This document shows positions 25,008 through 37,385 of a stretch of DNA of 64,000 nucleotides, one piece after another. This DNA is from Lineus longissimus. Lineage: Eukaryota; Nemertea; Pilidiophora; Heteronemertea; Lineidae. Position numbers and translations under genes: made by a program. Location: NCBI RefSeq assembly GCF_910592395.1, contig NC_088317.1, forward strand, positions 496,001 to 560,000, in the 5' to 3' direction. The notes beneath the pieces were generated by a model. It saw nothing but the letters and a program-made list of their open reading frames with translations. It made no database searches and was not told the DNA's origin. Positions within the stretch are counted from its first letter, which is position 1, and each line of letters starts with the position of its first letter.

Positions 25008-28000
25008 TGTTCAGATAACAAGAGCTTGCAGCAACAAAGAATTTGCGCTCTCAGGACCGAGGGTAATATCTGAGAAAACCTTTCATAAAGGGTTTTTTCA
25101 TATCTTATAAGTTGCACTGGTCTTCATATTCTTGGAGTGCCCATCTGAAAGTTGGTGCAATGGTTGATAAGGTGACGTAGTTATCACGTGACCTGAACTT
25201 GTTGCTGGGCTTGCTCTTGTTACAAATTACAGTCAAATGTTATAGAAAACTGCTGTTGTTACTACCTACACTGAAATGGTTGCTAAGAACATTGTGTTCT
25301 TGTTGCTATTGGGGTTGCTATGAACATTGTTCTTGTTGCTATGATAGAATGGTTGCTAAGGATCATTATGTTGAATTATTTCCAGAGTGGTTGGACAGAA
25401 GTGATAACCACTCATGCTACAGGCATGGTAATGGAGAGATGTTTTTGCTTTGAAAGAATTCGGTGACTTTGATGAAGATATCCAATCGCTGGAATGATGA
25501 TAACACCGTAGAAAGTTTGGTCGCTAAGGAGAACATTCTTGTTGCTGAGTTTCAAACTGTTGTTTTGCTGGTAATTGCTCATTATTTTAAGGATTTATGT
25601 ATGTTATCATGAACTTTAGTGTTAAACAAATAGTTGATATTATAAGTTATTTATTAATTGGTGTACATTGACCGAGGGGTCTTGGTTATTGGACTAATTG
25701 ATAAAAACCGTCACTAATTTGAACACCGTGGCTTTATAGGATGTAGGTAATGCAGTGATGCATCCACATTTTGATGGGATCTTCGGGTACATCCAGAGTA
25801 GTAGCTAACTATATGAGTGACAGCCGTCAGTAGACTCGGCTTTAAAGTTAATTAGAATATCTACTTGTTTTTGGATAGTCTGGCTCTTCCAGAAGACGAG
25901 AGCTGAAGTAAACTCTCCCTCTAACGGGGCATGTGATTCCTAGAGTAACTTTAGGTTTGTATATCAAGTTATATTTGAGACGAGATGTTTAAATAAATGT
26001 TAGGACCACTTGTTGAACTGGTAAGCACTAGATATATCCATGTTTATAGATTTGATGTCAAAGATGGGTTATTTTCGACATATACTAAATGTGATGCCTC
26101 AATACTCTATGTGATCAGACAGTGTTAAATGTGATCAGATAATTTCAATATCGTGTGTGTGTTCAGTGATGACATAGTGGACTCAAAACATTTTGATATT
26201 GTTTTGATCTTTAAGTTAAATATCGACAGAGTGTTAGTACATTCAATCCAGCGTTAGATATCATGGCAAGAAATGAACGGTATAAGCTGACAGATATATT
26301 GAGCCTTACTCTCAAACCAAAATAAGCTTGAGGCGTATTGATACGAATTGGCGTTTGGTGCTAATACTGCTCGAGATGAAGCAAGTGTCTGACCATGACA
26401 ACCTTGACATCGTTGTTTAAAACCAGTTATTCGCCAGCCACATGTACAAGATGAACCAAGAAGCGGGCCTGCTCGGCCAATAAAGCGGGCAATATTCATT
26501 TCCGTACCTGCACATGCAACAAAAACATCATCATAATCTTTAGGTAAGCGTATATTATATAGCCAAACTAAATGTAACTACTGACAATCCAGTTTGTAAA
26601 TAGTTTTAAATTTACTGAGCTGTTTGCATATACACACAGGGATAATAGTGTGATGTTTGGACATCTAAGTTGATGACGATTTGAAATCTATTATATACCT
26701 ATTGGACATCAAGTGTAAAAATATTCAAAAAAGTTTTTATAGTTTTTTATAATGAAATGAGAACAAAAGAAGAAAAACAATTTCCAAAAGAAATCTTAAT
26801 TGCTAAAAGATTTATAAGACGTCTTTTAGATATCTGAGAGATATCACAAGATTTTCTCTTTGAATCAAACGATCATTTTATAAGTGTTTGTACAAGATAA
26901 ATGGATCCGTAGATCTTAAGCTAGTCAGTGTTAACCATTGAGTGAATAGGCAGATACAATGTACTTGGTATTGTTACGACTCCGTGTTCATCTATGACTG
27001 TTGTATATATATCATGTCAGCGGATCGAGATAAATACGTCTGCGAAATCTGACACCGAATGACTTAGAACAAGATTATATTGAGGAGTGTCTGTCGAGGA
27101 CAATTATGATGTTGTTGATGTTAAAAACAGAGCCACTTAGCCAGATGATAGCCAGTAGTTGCTCGGAGGACAATATATTTTTGGTGATTAATCCCCATTG
27201 CAAAATTGCAAAAAAAACAAATAGGCCTGTGTAGCTGCATTGCTACATACATGTACTTTCAAACTTGTTATGAATTATGGTAATTCAGTGTGGTAATTCC
27301 GTGACAGAGCACGGAAACTTTGATATTGAGGTGATTTCGGTCAGCTGACGCATTCGCGTACTGGATTTGTTCTTTATCTGAACGACTTGTTAATTGTATC
27401 CTCTTTGTAAGATAATGTATAAACTGTAAATATAGAGAGTAAGTTATTTTGTTGTAAATATGAACGTAAACTCATGACATTATGTAGAACAGCCCATGAC
27501 AGAAGTGTTAGGTAGAGTAATATTAGAGATAGACGCTAGTCTCAATCTTCGGTGCTTGTGATATGTAGTTAGATACAGACAGCGAGATAGACCATGACTT
27601 TTAATTTGACGGAAACAGCAAAAAACGCGTCAGCCTCTTTTTCTGCGGAAACACTCGAGCACGTTACACCGGGACGACGGCTCCTGACTGATTTCGCAGT
27701 ATAGTTTTTGTTTTGAAGTGAGTTCGTCTAAAATGAGTTCGGGTAGTTTCTTGGGGAGTACAAAATTGCGTAATACTCCTGTTTTGGAACATGTTAATTT
27801 GAGTGCCACTCCTTTCTGAATTGAGCTTCATTCCGTGAGTTTATAATGTTGATTAAGGAGGAGAATGAAAGTGCGTCACATCAGGTCTGCAGCAGCAGCT
27901 TTGACGGAGGCGTTCTTCCATGCACTTCCTCTCCCCTCCTTGATGAACTCGTCCGTGACTGTATACATTTACTGCTGACTGAAATTAGATTGTTCAAGAC

Positions 28001-29604
28001 TCAGAGCTTCCACTGTAAAGGGCCTACCCACATAGACATTTACCGCTGTAGTTTACCACTGCGCCGCTATAGATGTATTCTGTCAACCGAGAGCATTTTA
28101 TAGGCGTAAGACGTAAGCATTCATATCACTGCATACCGTATCAACAAGAATATAGGCCTGCAGTCTAACTATTATCTCAAGTCCGATGCCTGCTCTTCTT
28201 CAGTGTTCAGACTTTCGTAAACTTCGTGTCCTTGGATGTGCGCTGCGACTGGAATGGCTGATTTGCAGGTCTTCCGCGCCAGTTCCCAGTTGCTTCGTCT
28301 TCAGCGATGCTGGCTCCGGTCAACGGCCCAGTCTTCTTTTCATCATCAGGGGATAGTTCCGCAGAATGCGCCTTGGTTTTTAGTTGCCAAGTCCACGTTC
28401 GCAGGAAGCAGTTTTGTGGAGCCCCATGGGCCACTTCAATTGAACCACCTGTTCAAACCGAGAGTCCAATTTCACGTCGTGACGACTGATGCTTATGTGG
28501 CCCGGCATGGACCTTAAGAATTAAACTTGTGAATTCTCCTAGTTGTGTCAAACACCACTTAGCTCGTCAGTACAGTTCGTAGTTATCAGAAAATGCTATT
28601 TTAATTACTCCATCTTTGAAAACCTTAAAGATGCTTTTGGCACGATATTTCTTTCAAAAGAGATAAACTTTGGTGATCGTCCATGATACATGGAGAGAAC
28701 TATGTATTTCAGAAGTTTGTATTGATTGAGTTAGCCATGTCAACGTTGTAGGCGTCAGTCGTTCATGGCAGGGAAACCTTTACTTAGTAGTTTTGCCATA
28801 ACCTCATTTGTTAAACATACATTTGCAACGAGACAGTAACCTCGGACAATAATAAAGTGTACCTGGTTGTTTTCTTAACATATTTTCTGACTTCCTTATT
28901 GACAATCTCTTCCGAGTGGTAATCTGTCCAATCGACCAAGACCAAGTATCTGATTGATAATAGGGGCCTATATGTAGACTAGGCCTGTGGTCTGCTGGTA
29001 TCACACATATTTTGGGTAATGTAAAATTGTTATGACAAATATATAAAAAAAGCACTTGCATTAGAATATTAATTAGTTCTCAGATGCGTTTCCCAAGTGC
29101 ACCGGTTAAAACATGTCGGAGACTGGGGCCTTGGGGGCTCCCCCATTCAACAGTTGTGTGAGTTCACTAGAGCTTGCATTTCACATAATCAGCTGATGAG
29201 AGTCTTTTGTTCCGATATTGGATCAATTTCATGGTTAGATCTAATTCTAAGCTCCTTGTCGGCAACAGGATGTTTGCTATCTGTGCATGTGTCGTTGGCA
29301 ACATGATGGAGATCAATGTCAGGCCTGATTCTGCCTTCTTGTGGATTGTGAATGTCTTGTCCCCCTGCTGACCGTGTCGGGAACCCACCATGGACTGGGA
29401 CAGCGGGGACGCCTTATATTGGCGTATATTGCATTGTCTTCGGCAACACCGCTCGGGACGGGACGCGGGACCTCTGAAATTTCTAACGACAACTACAACA
29501 TCGACGGCACAGCCACGGCCGATGTAGATTTCATCAACAAATAAAATGTAGAAACGAACAAAATCCTAATTTTTTTGAGCGGTCGATCTCCTGAAATCGC
29601 CATC
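25008..29604. other. Spacer between UNC80 and TSTD3
   Basis: 4.6 kb, AT-rich. The UNC80 3' UTR probably fills its first part; an AATAAA is near 25993. At 25200-25560 there is a degenerate repeat of GTTGCTA and GAACATTGTTCTTG. A higher-GC island at 28230-28517 holds the only open frame worth noting, and another GC-rich patch at 29390-29530 lies just before TSTD3. Confidence 0.6.
28254..28517 (+). CDS. Doubtful small ORF, 87 aa
   Basis: I do not recognise it. The ATG has G at -3 and +4. The first 30 residues are Arg/Ser/Leu-rich with one acidic residue, like a mitochondrial presequence, and the ORF ends ARHGP then TAA. Base composition is well above the surroundings. A second overlapping frame (28307-28489) is also open, which weakens the case. 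It could be a small single-exon gene, an untranslated exon or chance. Confidence 0.25.
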   Translation: MADLQVFRASSQLLRLQRCWLRSTAQSSFHHQGIVPQNAPWFLVAKSTFAGSSFVEPHGPLQLNHLFKPRVQFHVVTTDAYVARHGP

Positions 29605-32600
29605 ATGTTTCGTTTTGTAATTAGCCGGCAAACGACCCGATGCATTTCTCGGTTGATGAGAAAATGCCCCGAGGTCAATTCAAATACTCTCGCGGTGATG
29701 CCACACTATTTTAGCTCAGTATCTGCTCAAAATCGGCACAAACTCCCAGGCACTTTTCATGAGGTTCAATTTCAAGGACAACAAGGTCAGTTTTTACTGT
29801 ACATTGTGTACACTGCTACATGTATGATGTACATCACAGATGTCAAAGTTGTTTATGTCTTGATATTTTGTCTGATTTTGGGAGTTAATTTATGTCATGG
29901 CACACTCCAGTCGCGTGTGGAATAAGCAAGATGAATATATTATTTCCAAATAATACCCTTGTTTGTAGCTGTATTATTAGTGGACCGTATTTGTAAACCT
30001 ACCTACCTACCTACCTATCCCGTCCTCAAATCCTGATAAATTCACATATTGATGGTTTTCTTTTCAGTGCGAACATATTCTAGCAGCTACACTGATCTTT
30101 CATACGAACAGTTCCTCTCGCTGCTGGAGAGCAAAGATATTCAGTTATTCGATGTGCGGGAGCCTGAGGAGTGTCGGACGACTGGCGTCATACCATCTGC
30201 TGTCAATATCCCGTGTGAGTAGTCGTCATCTGGTTGTATCATTGACCACTATTGAAACGCCAGTTTTACAATGGTATATTGATCAAAGTTCATTTCTTAG
30301 TCATGTCCTCCAACATTTGACTACTATGTCAAGTAACTTGTAGGCAAGTTGCGGGCAGCTGATTGCACTTCGTTTAAATTTGAAACAATTTCAGGTTCAG
30401 TCAGCAATGGTCGAGCGTTCTATTGCACATATACCCTACTAGCCCTCAAGTATTGTTGAGTTGTGTTTTGTCAGAGTCTATATCTATTGCACATGTTCCC
30501 AACCAGCCTTCAACAAGTATTGTTGAGTTGAGTCTAGATTTGGATACAAGTACCATAGTCTTGTCACAGCAGATCACACACCTTTTGGCATTCCCACACG
30601 TGACACTTCACAGTGGTGTTTTCAAAGTTGTCGATTTCACCTTTTTTTTACTACCATCTATTTGGCCTTTGGTACTTTGGCAAGTAGTTTGAAAACAAAG
30701 CAAATTGCATACTCAATTCTATAATTCCAAAATTGGCAAAATCAATGTTGCCTGCTAAACAGATAAACTCATTGGTGTGTCCTTCGGTTTGATTGTCAGG
30801 TTTTATCTGTGGAATGTGTCAGTCATGTCATAATCTGACAATCAATCGATTTATTCTCTTTCCAATTCCAGTGGGCGAGGTGAAAAAGGCATTCTCAATG
30901 AGCGAAAGCGAGTTCGTACAAAAATATAGGGTCAATATGCCATCAAAAATGGATCGCAATGTTGTCTTTTATGGGCTTGGCCCAATTAAGAGCACAGCTG
31001 CATTAGAGCTTGTTCACAAAGTGGGATATAAAAAGTAAGTGCCTTTTGGTCTTTGTGGCTTCCTGGTTTTAGTTCGTGCTTGAGTCTTAGAGTTAGGTCA
31101 AGTGGGTCATGCGATGGTTGGTTGTGACTTACAAGGAGGGCACTGGATGATACCATTGCTTGCAACTTGGCCCATTGAGTGGTCATGGTCCAGTGTCTCA
31201 GTCTAGGATTGTTTGTGCTCATGATCCCATTGTTATTTGGAGCTGCACGTAAGTTTCCTCCAGCCGGGTACTAACACCATGCAATACTAGGTACAAATTC
31301 CTGGACCAAACTTTTCAGTTGCAACTGAGGCAATTATGCATGCTGTCGTAATGGCTTTATTAAGGCTTCAATCATCGCATCTCTGTACCGGCAACTACCA
31401 GCATGATACTTGTACTCCTTCCTCCTACTCTAGCCGGCACTATCCTACAAACGTCCTGACGTCACTTCTCACTGATTCTGGCAGTTCAACCCTCAGTTTC
31501 GAAATATCTTGTATCCCACTGTATGTTTATCTGATCCTGTGTGAGCCTCACCTTCAAACTTTGGTGTATGTCTTTGCTTCTCCTCTCTATCTGTACATTG
31601 GCCTATTCCCCATCTGACTCTAAACACTGCGCAAACATAATACTAACAGTCCAAGATGGGTAACAAGTGTCAATACTCAAGGCAGTTGGGTAATGTGCAA
31701 TAAGACGATTATCATAATCTATATATAGGGCTTCATCAGCGGCGATATAGTGATCTCTTGTAAATTGAACAATTATACACATTATGTTCCTTCAGTGGGT
31801 ACCGTACCAGAGGCGTTTCAAAAACCGCCCGAGGAATTTAGAGAATCGTATGGAGTGGAAAAGCCAGGAAAAGATGATGCCAATATTGTCTTCAGTTGTT
31901 TAGGTGGGGTGCGGAGTCGGAGAGCCCTCAATGCAGTTACAGAGCTTGGATTTAAAAAGTACATTGATATCTTTTGTTTATGCTTTGTTATTTTGAAATT
32001 GGTTGAATGGATGTCCTGGTACTTATGGGATGTTTTGCCGAGGCAAGGAGGGACATTGGCAACTCCTGTCAAGGCCATTGAGTGATTACAGGACTTGGAT
32101 TTACAAAGTAAAATTTGTCGTCAGTCTAACCAAGCCTGCTACCCTACAAACAGCTCCTGTCTTGCCAGTCTAACCAAGCCTGCTACCCTACAAACAGCTC
32201 CTGTCTTGCCAGTCTAACCACGCCTGCTACCCTACAAACAGCTCCTGTCTTGCCAGTCTAACCAAGCCTGCTATCTTACAAACAGCTCCTGTCTTGCCAG
32301 TCTAACCACGCCTGCTACCCTACAAACAGCTCCTGTCTTGCAAGTCTAACCAAGCCTGCTACCCTACACACAGCTCCTGTCTTGCAAGTCTAACCAAGCC
32401 TGCTACCCTACAAACAGCTCCTGTCTTGCCAGTCTAACCAAGCCTGCTACCCTACAAACAGCTCCTGTCTTGCCAGTCTAACCACGCCTGCTACCCTACA
32501 AACAGCTCCTGTCTTGCCAGTCTAACCAAGCCTGCTACCCTACACACAGCTCCTGTCTTGCAAGTCTAACCAAGCTTGCTACCCTACAAACAGCTCCTGT

Positions 32601-33281
32601 CTTGCCAGTCTAACCAAGCCTGCTACCCTACAAACAGCTCCTGTCTTGCCAGTCTAACCAAGCCTGCTACCCTACAAACAGCTCCTGTCTTGCCAGTCTA
32701 ACCATGCCTGCTACCTTACAAACAGCTCCTGTCTTGCAAGTCTAACCAAGCCTGCTACCCTACACACAGCTCCTGTCTTGCCAGTCTAACCACGCCTGCT
32801 ACCCTACAAACAGCTCCTGTCTTGCCAGTCTAACCAAGCCTGCTACCTTACAAACAGCTCCTGTCTTGCCAGTCTAACCACGCCTGCTACCCTACAAACA
32901 GCTCCTGTCTTGCAAGTCTAACCAAGCCTGCTACCTTACAAACAGCTCCTGTCTTGCCAGTCTAACCAAGCCTGCTACCTTACAAACAGCTCCTGTCTTG
33001 CAAGTCTAACCAAGCCTGCTACCTTACAAATAGCTCCTGTCTTACAAGTCTAACCGAGCCTGCTCCCTGCTACATTATTAACAAAGTTCCTTTGTTTTTG
33101 GAGAAGATATGAATTGGTAGTGTATGAATTGGTATATGTACACTGTAATTACTTTTTAAAACTGTCACAATTTCAATTTATTATCTAAGAATGATTACGA
33201 CTATATCTTGTTTGTTTCAGTGCACGTCATTACATTGGAGGTTGGGAGGAATGGCAGATGAGGCAGAAATCACAACACTAG
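29605..33281 (+). CDS. TSTD3: Mitochondrial single-domain rhodanese, TSTD3 type
   Basis: Rhodanese-like sulfurtransferase. Exons: 29605-29785, 30068-30214, then one of two alternatives (30872-31034 or 31796-31958), then 33221-33281 (TAG); 183 aa either way. Residues 1-20 hold five Arg or Lys and no acid, then Ser and Thr, as in a mitochondrial presequence. The domain starts at YTDLSYEQFLSLLES, has the CH2A-like LFDVREPEE, and ends with ARHYIGGWEEW, the usual rhodanese C-terminal tail. The second alternative exon gives the active loop SCLGGVRS (CxxGxR), which closely resembles vertebrate TSTD3. All junction phases agree (1, 1, 2). Splicing both middle exons in series shifts the frame and meets a stop, so they must be used one at a time. 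Confidence 0.9.
30872..31034 (+). other. TSTD3: TSTD3 alternative exon 3a, catalytic cysteine lost
   Basis: 163 nt, phases 1 in and 2 out, acceptor TCTTTCCAATTCCAG, strong GTAAGT donor. It encodes LGEVKKAFSMSESEF through VVFYGLGPIKSTAAL. Aligned with exon 3b, the loop CLGGVR becomes GLGPIK, so the nucleophile Cys is Gly and the Arg is Lys. About 40 percent of residues match 3b, including the hydrophobic core, and there is no stop or shift. It therefore looks like a maintained pseudoenzyme version, not a dead copy. Confidence 0.85.
31796..31958 (+). other. TSTD3: TSTD3 alternative exon 3b, active site intact
   Basis: 163 nt, same phases and the same length as 3a. Acceptor ATGTTCCTTCAG; donor GTACAT, weaker than that of 3a. 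It encodes LGTVPEAFQKPPEEF, then NIVFSCLGGVRSRRAL with the catalytic Cys and Arg. The weak donor may make its inclusion regulated (inference). Confidence 0.9.
32123..33070 (+). repeat. 44-bp minisatellite, 21 copies plus a part
   Basis: The unit starts AGTCTAACCAAGCCTGCTAC and ends CAGCTCCTGTCTTGCC (or TTGCA). The first AGTCTAACC is at 32123 and the last at 33047, exactly 21 x 44 bp, so there are no indels. Copies differ at a few fixed sites (C/A before AGTC, AAG/ACG/ATG/GAG, CCC/CCT, AAA/ACA). It lies in the last intron of TSTD3, about 165 bp after exon 3b and 150 bp before the last exon. Confidence 0.97.
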
Positions 33282-34697
33282 GCATTTCAGCAGCGTTCCA
33301 CCAGGGGGCAGTAGCATCATTATTATCAATGGCCTTTTAGGCTCTAATGAATTTAATGGGTAAACCAGATGGGTTCAGTTATTGTTAGGGGACAAAAATT
33401 ATGCTCATGTTGAAATGCAACTAAAGCATGCATTGCCGTTTTGCTCATAGCTTTAGTTCTTTGATCAAGTTCTTCCGTGTTAAGTGGGTGGTTGTTTGTG
33501 CTTTAAATCACTTGCGAGACTGGTGCTCGGGAGGATTGATTATATCATCTGACATTATTGCAGGGAACACTGTGTTGTATGTGTTTTAGACAATCCTCAG
33601 CAGATTGTGCACTTTTCATATGCCTGTTTGCCTGTTATGTGATTCTCACATTCAAAGTGACATGGTCATAGCTCTTATCATCATACAGCCTTGAGCGTAA
33701 ACTATGTAAAGCAGTTTTTGCGGTGTTACCCTTTAAGAGTTTAATGAACAATAACTTGGCGATCGTGTTAGCCATGAAGAATGTTGACCTGTTCCCTTTA
33801 CTTGTCAAGTTGTGCTTATCCAGTTCTTGTTGAAAAGAATCCCCGTTGATTCCTCATCAGTTGTTATAAATCTGTACCCGGCTTGAAATGGTCTTCTCCA
33901 AATTATTGTCATTAGTGATGTTAATGAAATTAACATGGTCACCATGTAATATATTTAGGTAAATAATGTAGAAGTAATCATTTCAATAAGACAGCTTCCT
34001 GAGAATATGAAATTGTTGTTCTTTTTTTTCTGGTGCAGAGACAGCCCATACATGCTACATGTCTTTCTGGTACAGAGGTTTGCCTAAGGAATGGAAACTT
34101 CCCATTACCCTGTATGGATTCCATAAAGCTTTGCCTCTTACAACTTGTACCAGTCGGTGTACAGGGTGAGACTGGGGACTGAGTCAGAGTTGCCCCCACC
34201 CCTTGTCTGAAATGGAAAAATGCCTGAAGCAAGAAGGCAGAATTACTGACTCTGAACACTGGACATTCTTCACCAAGCTGAAGGATCAGAACTACATGTT
34301 ATTCAGATGACTTACGACAGCCTGGACTGATTCCTGTCCAGTGAACTGCAGGGATGTTGAGACATTGTCACAACAAGGACTCTATCCAAGCTATGTCATT
34401 GGACTTCTATGTTGACGCAGATGAGGTAGTGTTTACCTGCAGCTGGGGGCTGATCCTTTTAACCTGATTGTGACATTGTCACGGAGATGGTTGTCGCACC
34501 CCCCTGCAGCCAACTGGCCTGGCTAGGGTTTGTTGATCCAGACCCCCCCCACCCCAGGCTCTCCCAGGACTAACTTATAGTTGTCACCTCCTATTGCTTA
34601 CCGAGTAAACTCCCTTTGTTTGCCCAGTTTCACCACGAAATATTCCCCTGGCCTGGTTGTGACTTTGTCTCTGATTAGTGTACGACTTTAACGAGAG
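33282..34697. other. TSTD3 3' UTR and spacer before GTF2F2
   Basis: No gene found. The first part is probably the TSTD3 3' UTR. At 34530-34555 there is a run of C and A. The stretch just before 34698 should hold the GTF2F2 promoter; I see no TATA box. Confidence 0.5.
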
Positions 34698-37385
34698 ATG
34701 GCAGCAGGTAATGCAGAAATTTGGAGCTCAGCTAAATTATATGTACATGAAGTACCATGTACATTTTGTGTACACCTTCATCAAAAGAGCTGAATCGGCA
34801 AGTTGAGGAGAGAAGGAAGTTTCACATTATCCGTGTTTATCTCACATTTGCTATTCTGATGGCTTCATCTTCCACACAAGCTTCTATAGATCAAGCCCAT
34901 GAAAGTAAGGAGGTTGATACAGGCACTGCTGGAAGAGGAGTCTGGCTGGTAAAAGTAAGAAATTCAACAGACATTTCATTTTCCTCTTTTTAATAATTTT
35001 TAATTGTAAGTTGTTGCACTTTTTGCCTCAAATCCCTGTCTGTGGTTGTGTATGTGTGACTGACTGTCACTGTGTGTGTTGGTATTCATGATTGATAGGC
35101 CTACCATGCATGTATAGGGCCCACAAGTTATGAAAGAGAAACTGAGAATTAGGAAAATACTATGCCTAGTACTGGTACCTACTTAATGAAATCAGTGAAG
35201 GATTTGTGGAAGCTGCTTTTTCAAGGCAAGTGTGGTGAGCCCTCCTGGTGATGCATTTCAATTCAAATCCTTGTTGAAATAGTTTTGAATTCTGGCCCTA
35301 GAGAAGATTCAAAGTGTTGACTGTGTCAGAGCTAACTTTACCAGGTGGGTGGGACCGTAAAGAGGGTCTACATTGACCGCTTTGATTAAATACGATGTAA
35401 GAGCGGAAACCAGATTGCGACAACATTTTGTTTAACCTCTTCATGAACCTGAACTATTGGCCAACATTTTTCAGGTGCCCAAGTATCTGGCTGAGTCCTG
35501 GCAAAGGACAGATGGGAAATGTGAAGTGGGCAAACTACGCATTGCAAAACCCAAGTAAGTAACTCACGAAGCATCAGTGAGTAAAGATGGGGTAAATACC
35601 AGGAAGAAGTTTAGTATTCAATGGGACACCACCTCATTGAAAAGTATGGGCAAACTTTTCCTTAGGGAGGCCACAATGACCTTGCTCTCATTGTGTATTA
35701 CTGATTACAGATTCCAAGGAGGTAAACCCGAGGTTGTGTTCACGATCGATGATAAACTCCTAGAGAAGGAGAAAGATTCATCCGGTGACGTGCTGCCCAC
35801 CGTACCAAAGGACCACAAGTTTGTCCTGACAGGGATCGCCGACCAGAATCTAGCCATCTTGGGACAGGATGCAGATAGTAGGTTTAATCACTAAGACGGG
35901 GAGGGGGACTCTTAAAACTATCGACCGTTAAGGAGGCTTGTCCAACTTGTTCTAAGTGAAGCTCATACAGGTTCAGGTCTTGTGAAGAAATTAGTTTATA
36001 AAACCAGCGAAGTTGAAGAACATTTTTAAAGTTGACTGTCTACTTGAATGGAAAGTGCTTGTCCCTTTGTAGAGCAGCCTAGGTTACATCATATTCCTTT
36101 TGATGTTCATGGGAGCCATGATTCTGGCAGTCGAGTGGACCTGATTACTTCATTGTTTTGTTGTGAATGTGAGTTTTCATTTGTCATTTCAGATCGTGTC
36201 AGTATTGCTGGGAAAGTTATACAGCGGGCAGAATGTCGACCGATCGTCGATTCAAATTATATGAAACTAAAAAAGTAAGTACCATTTAGGGTGGAACATG
36301 TTATTGAGTTCCCTATCTGTGCATAAGTCATATTGAGATTACCAGTTTGACTCCCTAACTCCTGCCTATAGTCCCCCTTTAAGTCAGTTGACTTTGAATG
36401 TTACCATTTAGGGTAGAACATGTTATTGAGTTCCCTATCTGTGCATAAGTCATATTGAGATTACCAGTTTGACTCCCTAACTCCTGCCTATAGTCCCCCT
36501 TTAAGTCAGTTGACTTTGAATGTTACATGATGTGAATGTCTAAATTGTTGCTTTCAGGTCTCACATTGATATAGCAAACCGTCCTGTCAACGAAGTCATC
36601 AAGCTTGACCAAGTACAAGTGAAATATAAACCAGTCATGGATCACCAGTTTAATGTTAGTATGACAATGGTATTAAGTTGTATCAAGTGGAGATTATACT
36701 TGATTATATTGGAACACTGGTATTCTTTGTTATAATAGCCTGAATACGGTCTGTAGTGATTCTTTGTTTACAGACCATTTATGTTTGGCAGACCTTGTAG
36801 TACATTGAACTGTACAGACCCACCCAGTGACTCTGGCTTTGGCCAAAATTATATGGAATCCAAAGAAGGCCTCTTGGATAAAGGAAAATTTAGTTACTAA
36901 GGTATCCGTTTCATTTCAGATTGAGCATCGTAAAAAGAAGAAGGACGAGGGCAAGCGATCGCGAGCTGAGAAAGATCAGGTCATGGAAATGTTGTTCTCT
37001 GCATTCGAGAAACATCAGTACTATAACCTGAAGGATTTGGTGACAATAACAAAACAACCTGTGGTAGGTTTTCAATTCACTGATTTCCCCTCCTTCCCCT
37101 ATCGGAGAGTAGAGGCCTGTATTACACACTGTTTCTGTAGAAATCACTTTGAACCTCACTCTGGCTGTCACTTCTATGGTATTTCATTATAATTCGCATT
37201 CATCAAGAGTCGGTGTTAAGAGGACAAAGTCATAGCCACAAGGTTTAATTAAAAGTTGCTGCTTTCTGTTTCAGACGTATCTGAAGGAAATCCTCAAAGA
37301 GTTCTGTACGTACAACACAAAGGCACCACACAAGAACATGTGGGAGTTGAAGCCTGAATACAGACATTATAAGGAGGACAAATGA
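34698..37385 (+). CDS. GTF2F2: Transcription factor IIF small subunit (RAP30)
   Basis: RAP30 pairs with RAP74 (GTF2F1) and brings RNA polymerase II to the preinitiation complex in the nucleus. Preferred exons: 34698-34707, 34890-34954, 35475-35554, 35711-35877, 36193-36274, 36558-36654, 36920-37063, 37275-37385 (TGA), 251 aa against 249 in human. The N-terminal dimerisation barrel starts GVWLVKVPKYL, with VGKLRIAKPK and QRAECRPIVDSNYMKLKK. A linker with the VKYKPVMDHQFN motif follows, then the winged-helix domain with FSAFEKHQYYNLKDLV, TKQPVVG replaced by the spliced TKQPV-TYLKEIL, and WELKPEYRHY. All junctions are in phase. Alternative start: ATG at 34859 in an extended exon ending 34954 (258 aa); I prefer the short first exon because the DNA before 34890 looks like a pyrimidine-rich intron end. 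Confidence 0.95.
36281..36524 (+). repeat. 122-bp direct duplication in GTF2F2 intron
   Basis: Two nearly identical copies (36281-36402 and 36403-36524) beginning ACCATTTAGGGT. Copy 1 starts immediately after the GTAAGT donor of exon 36193-36274. Confidence 0.95.
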
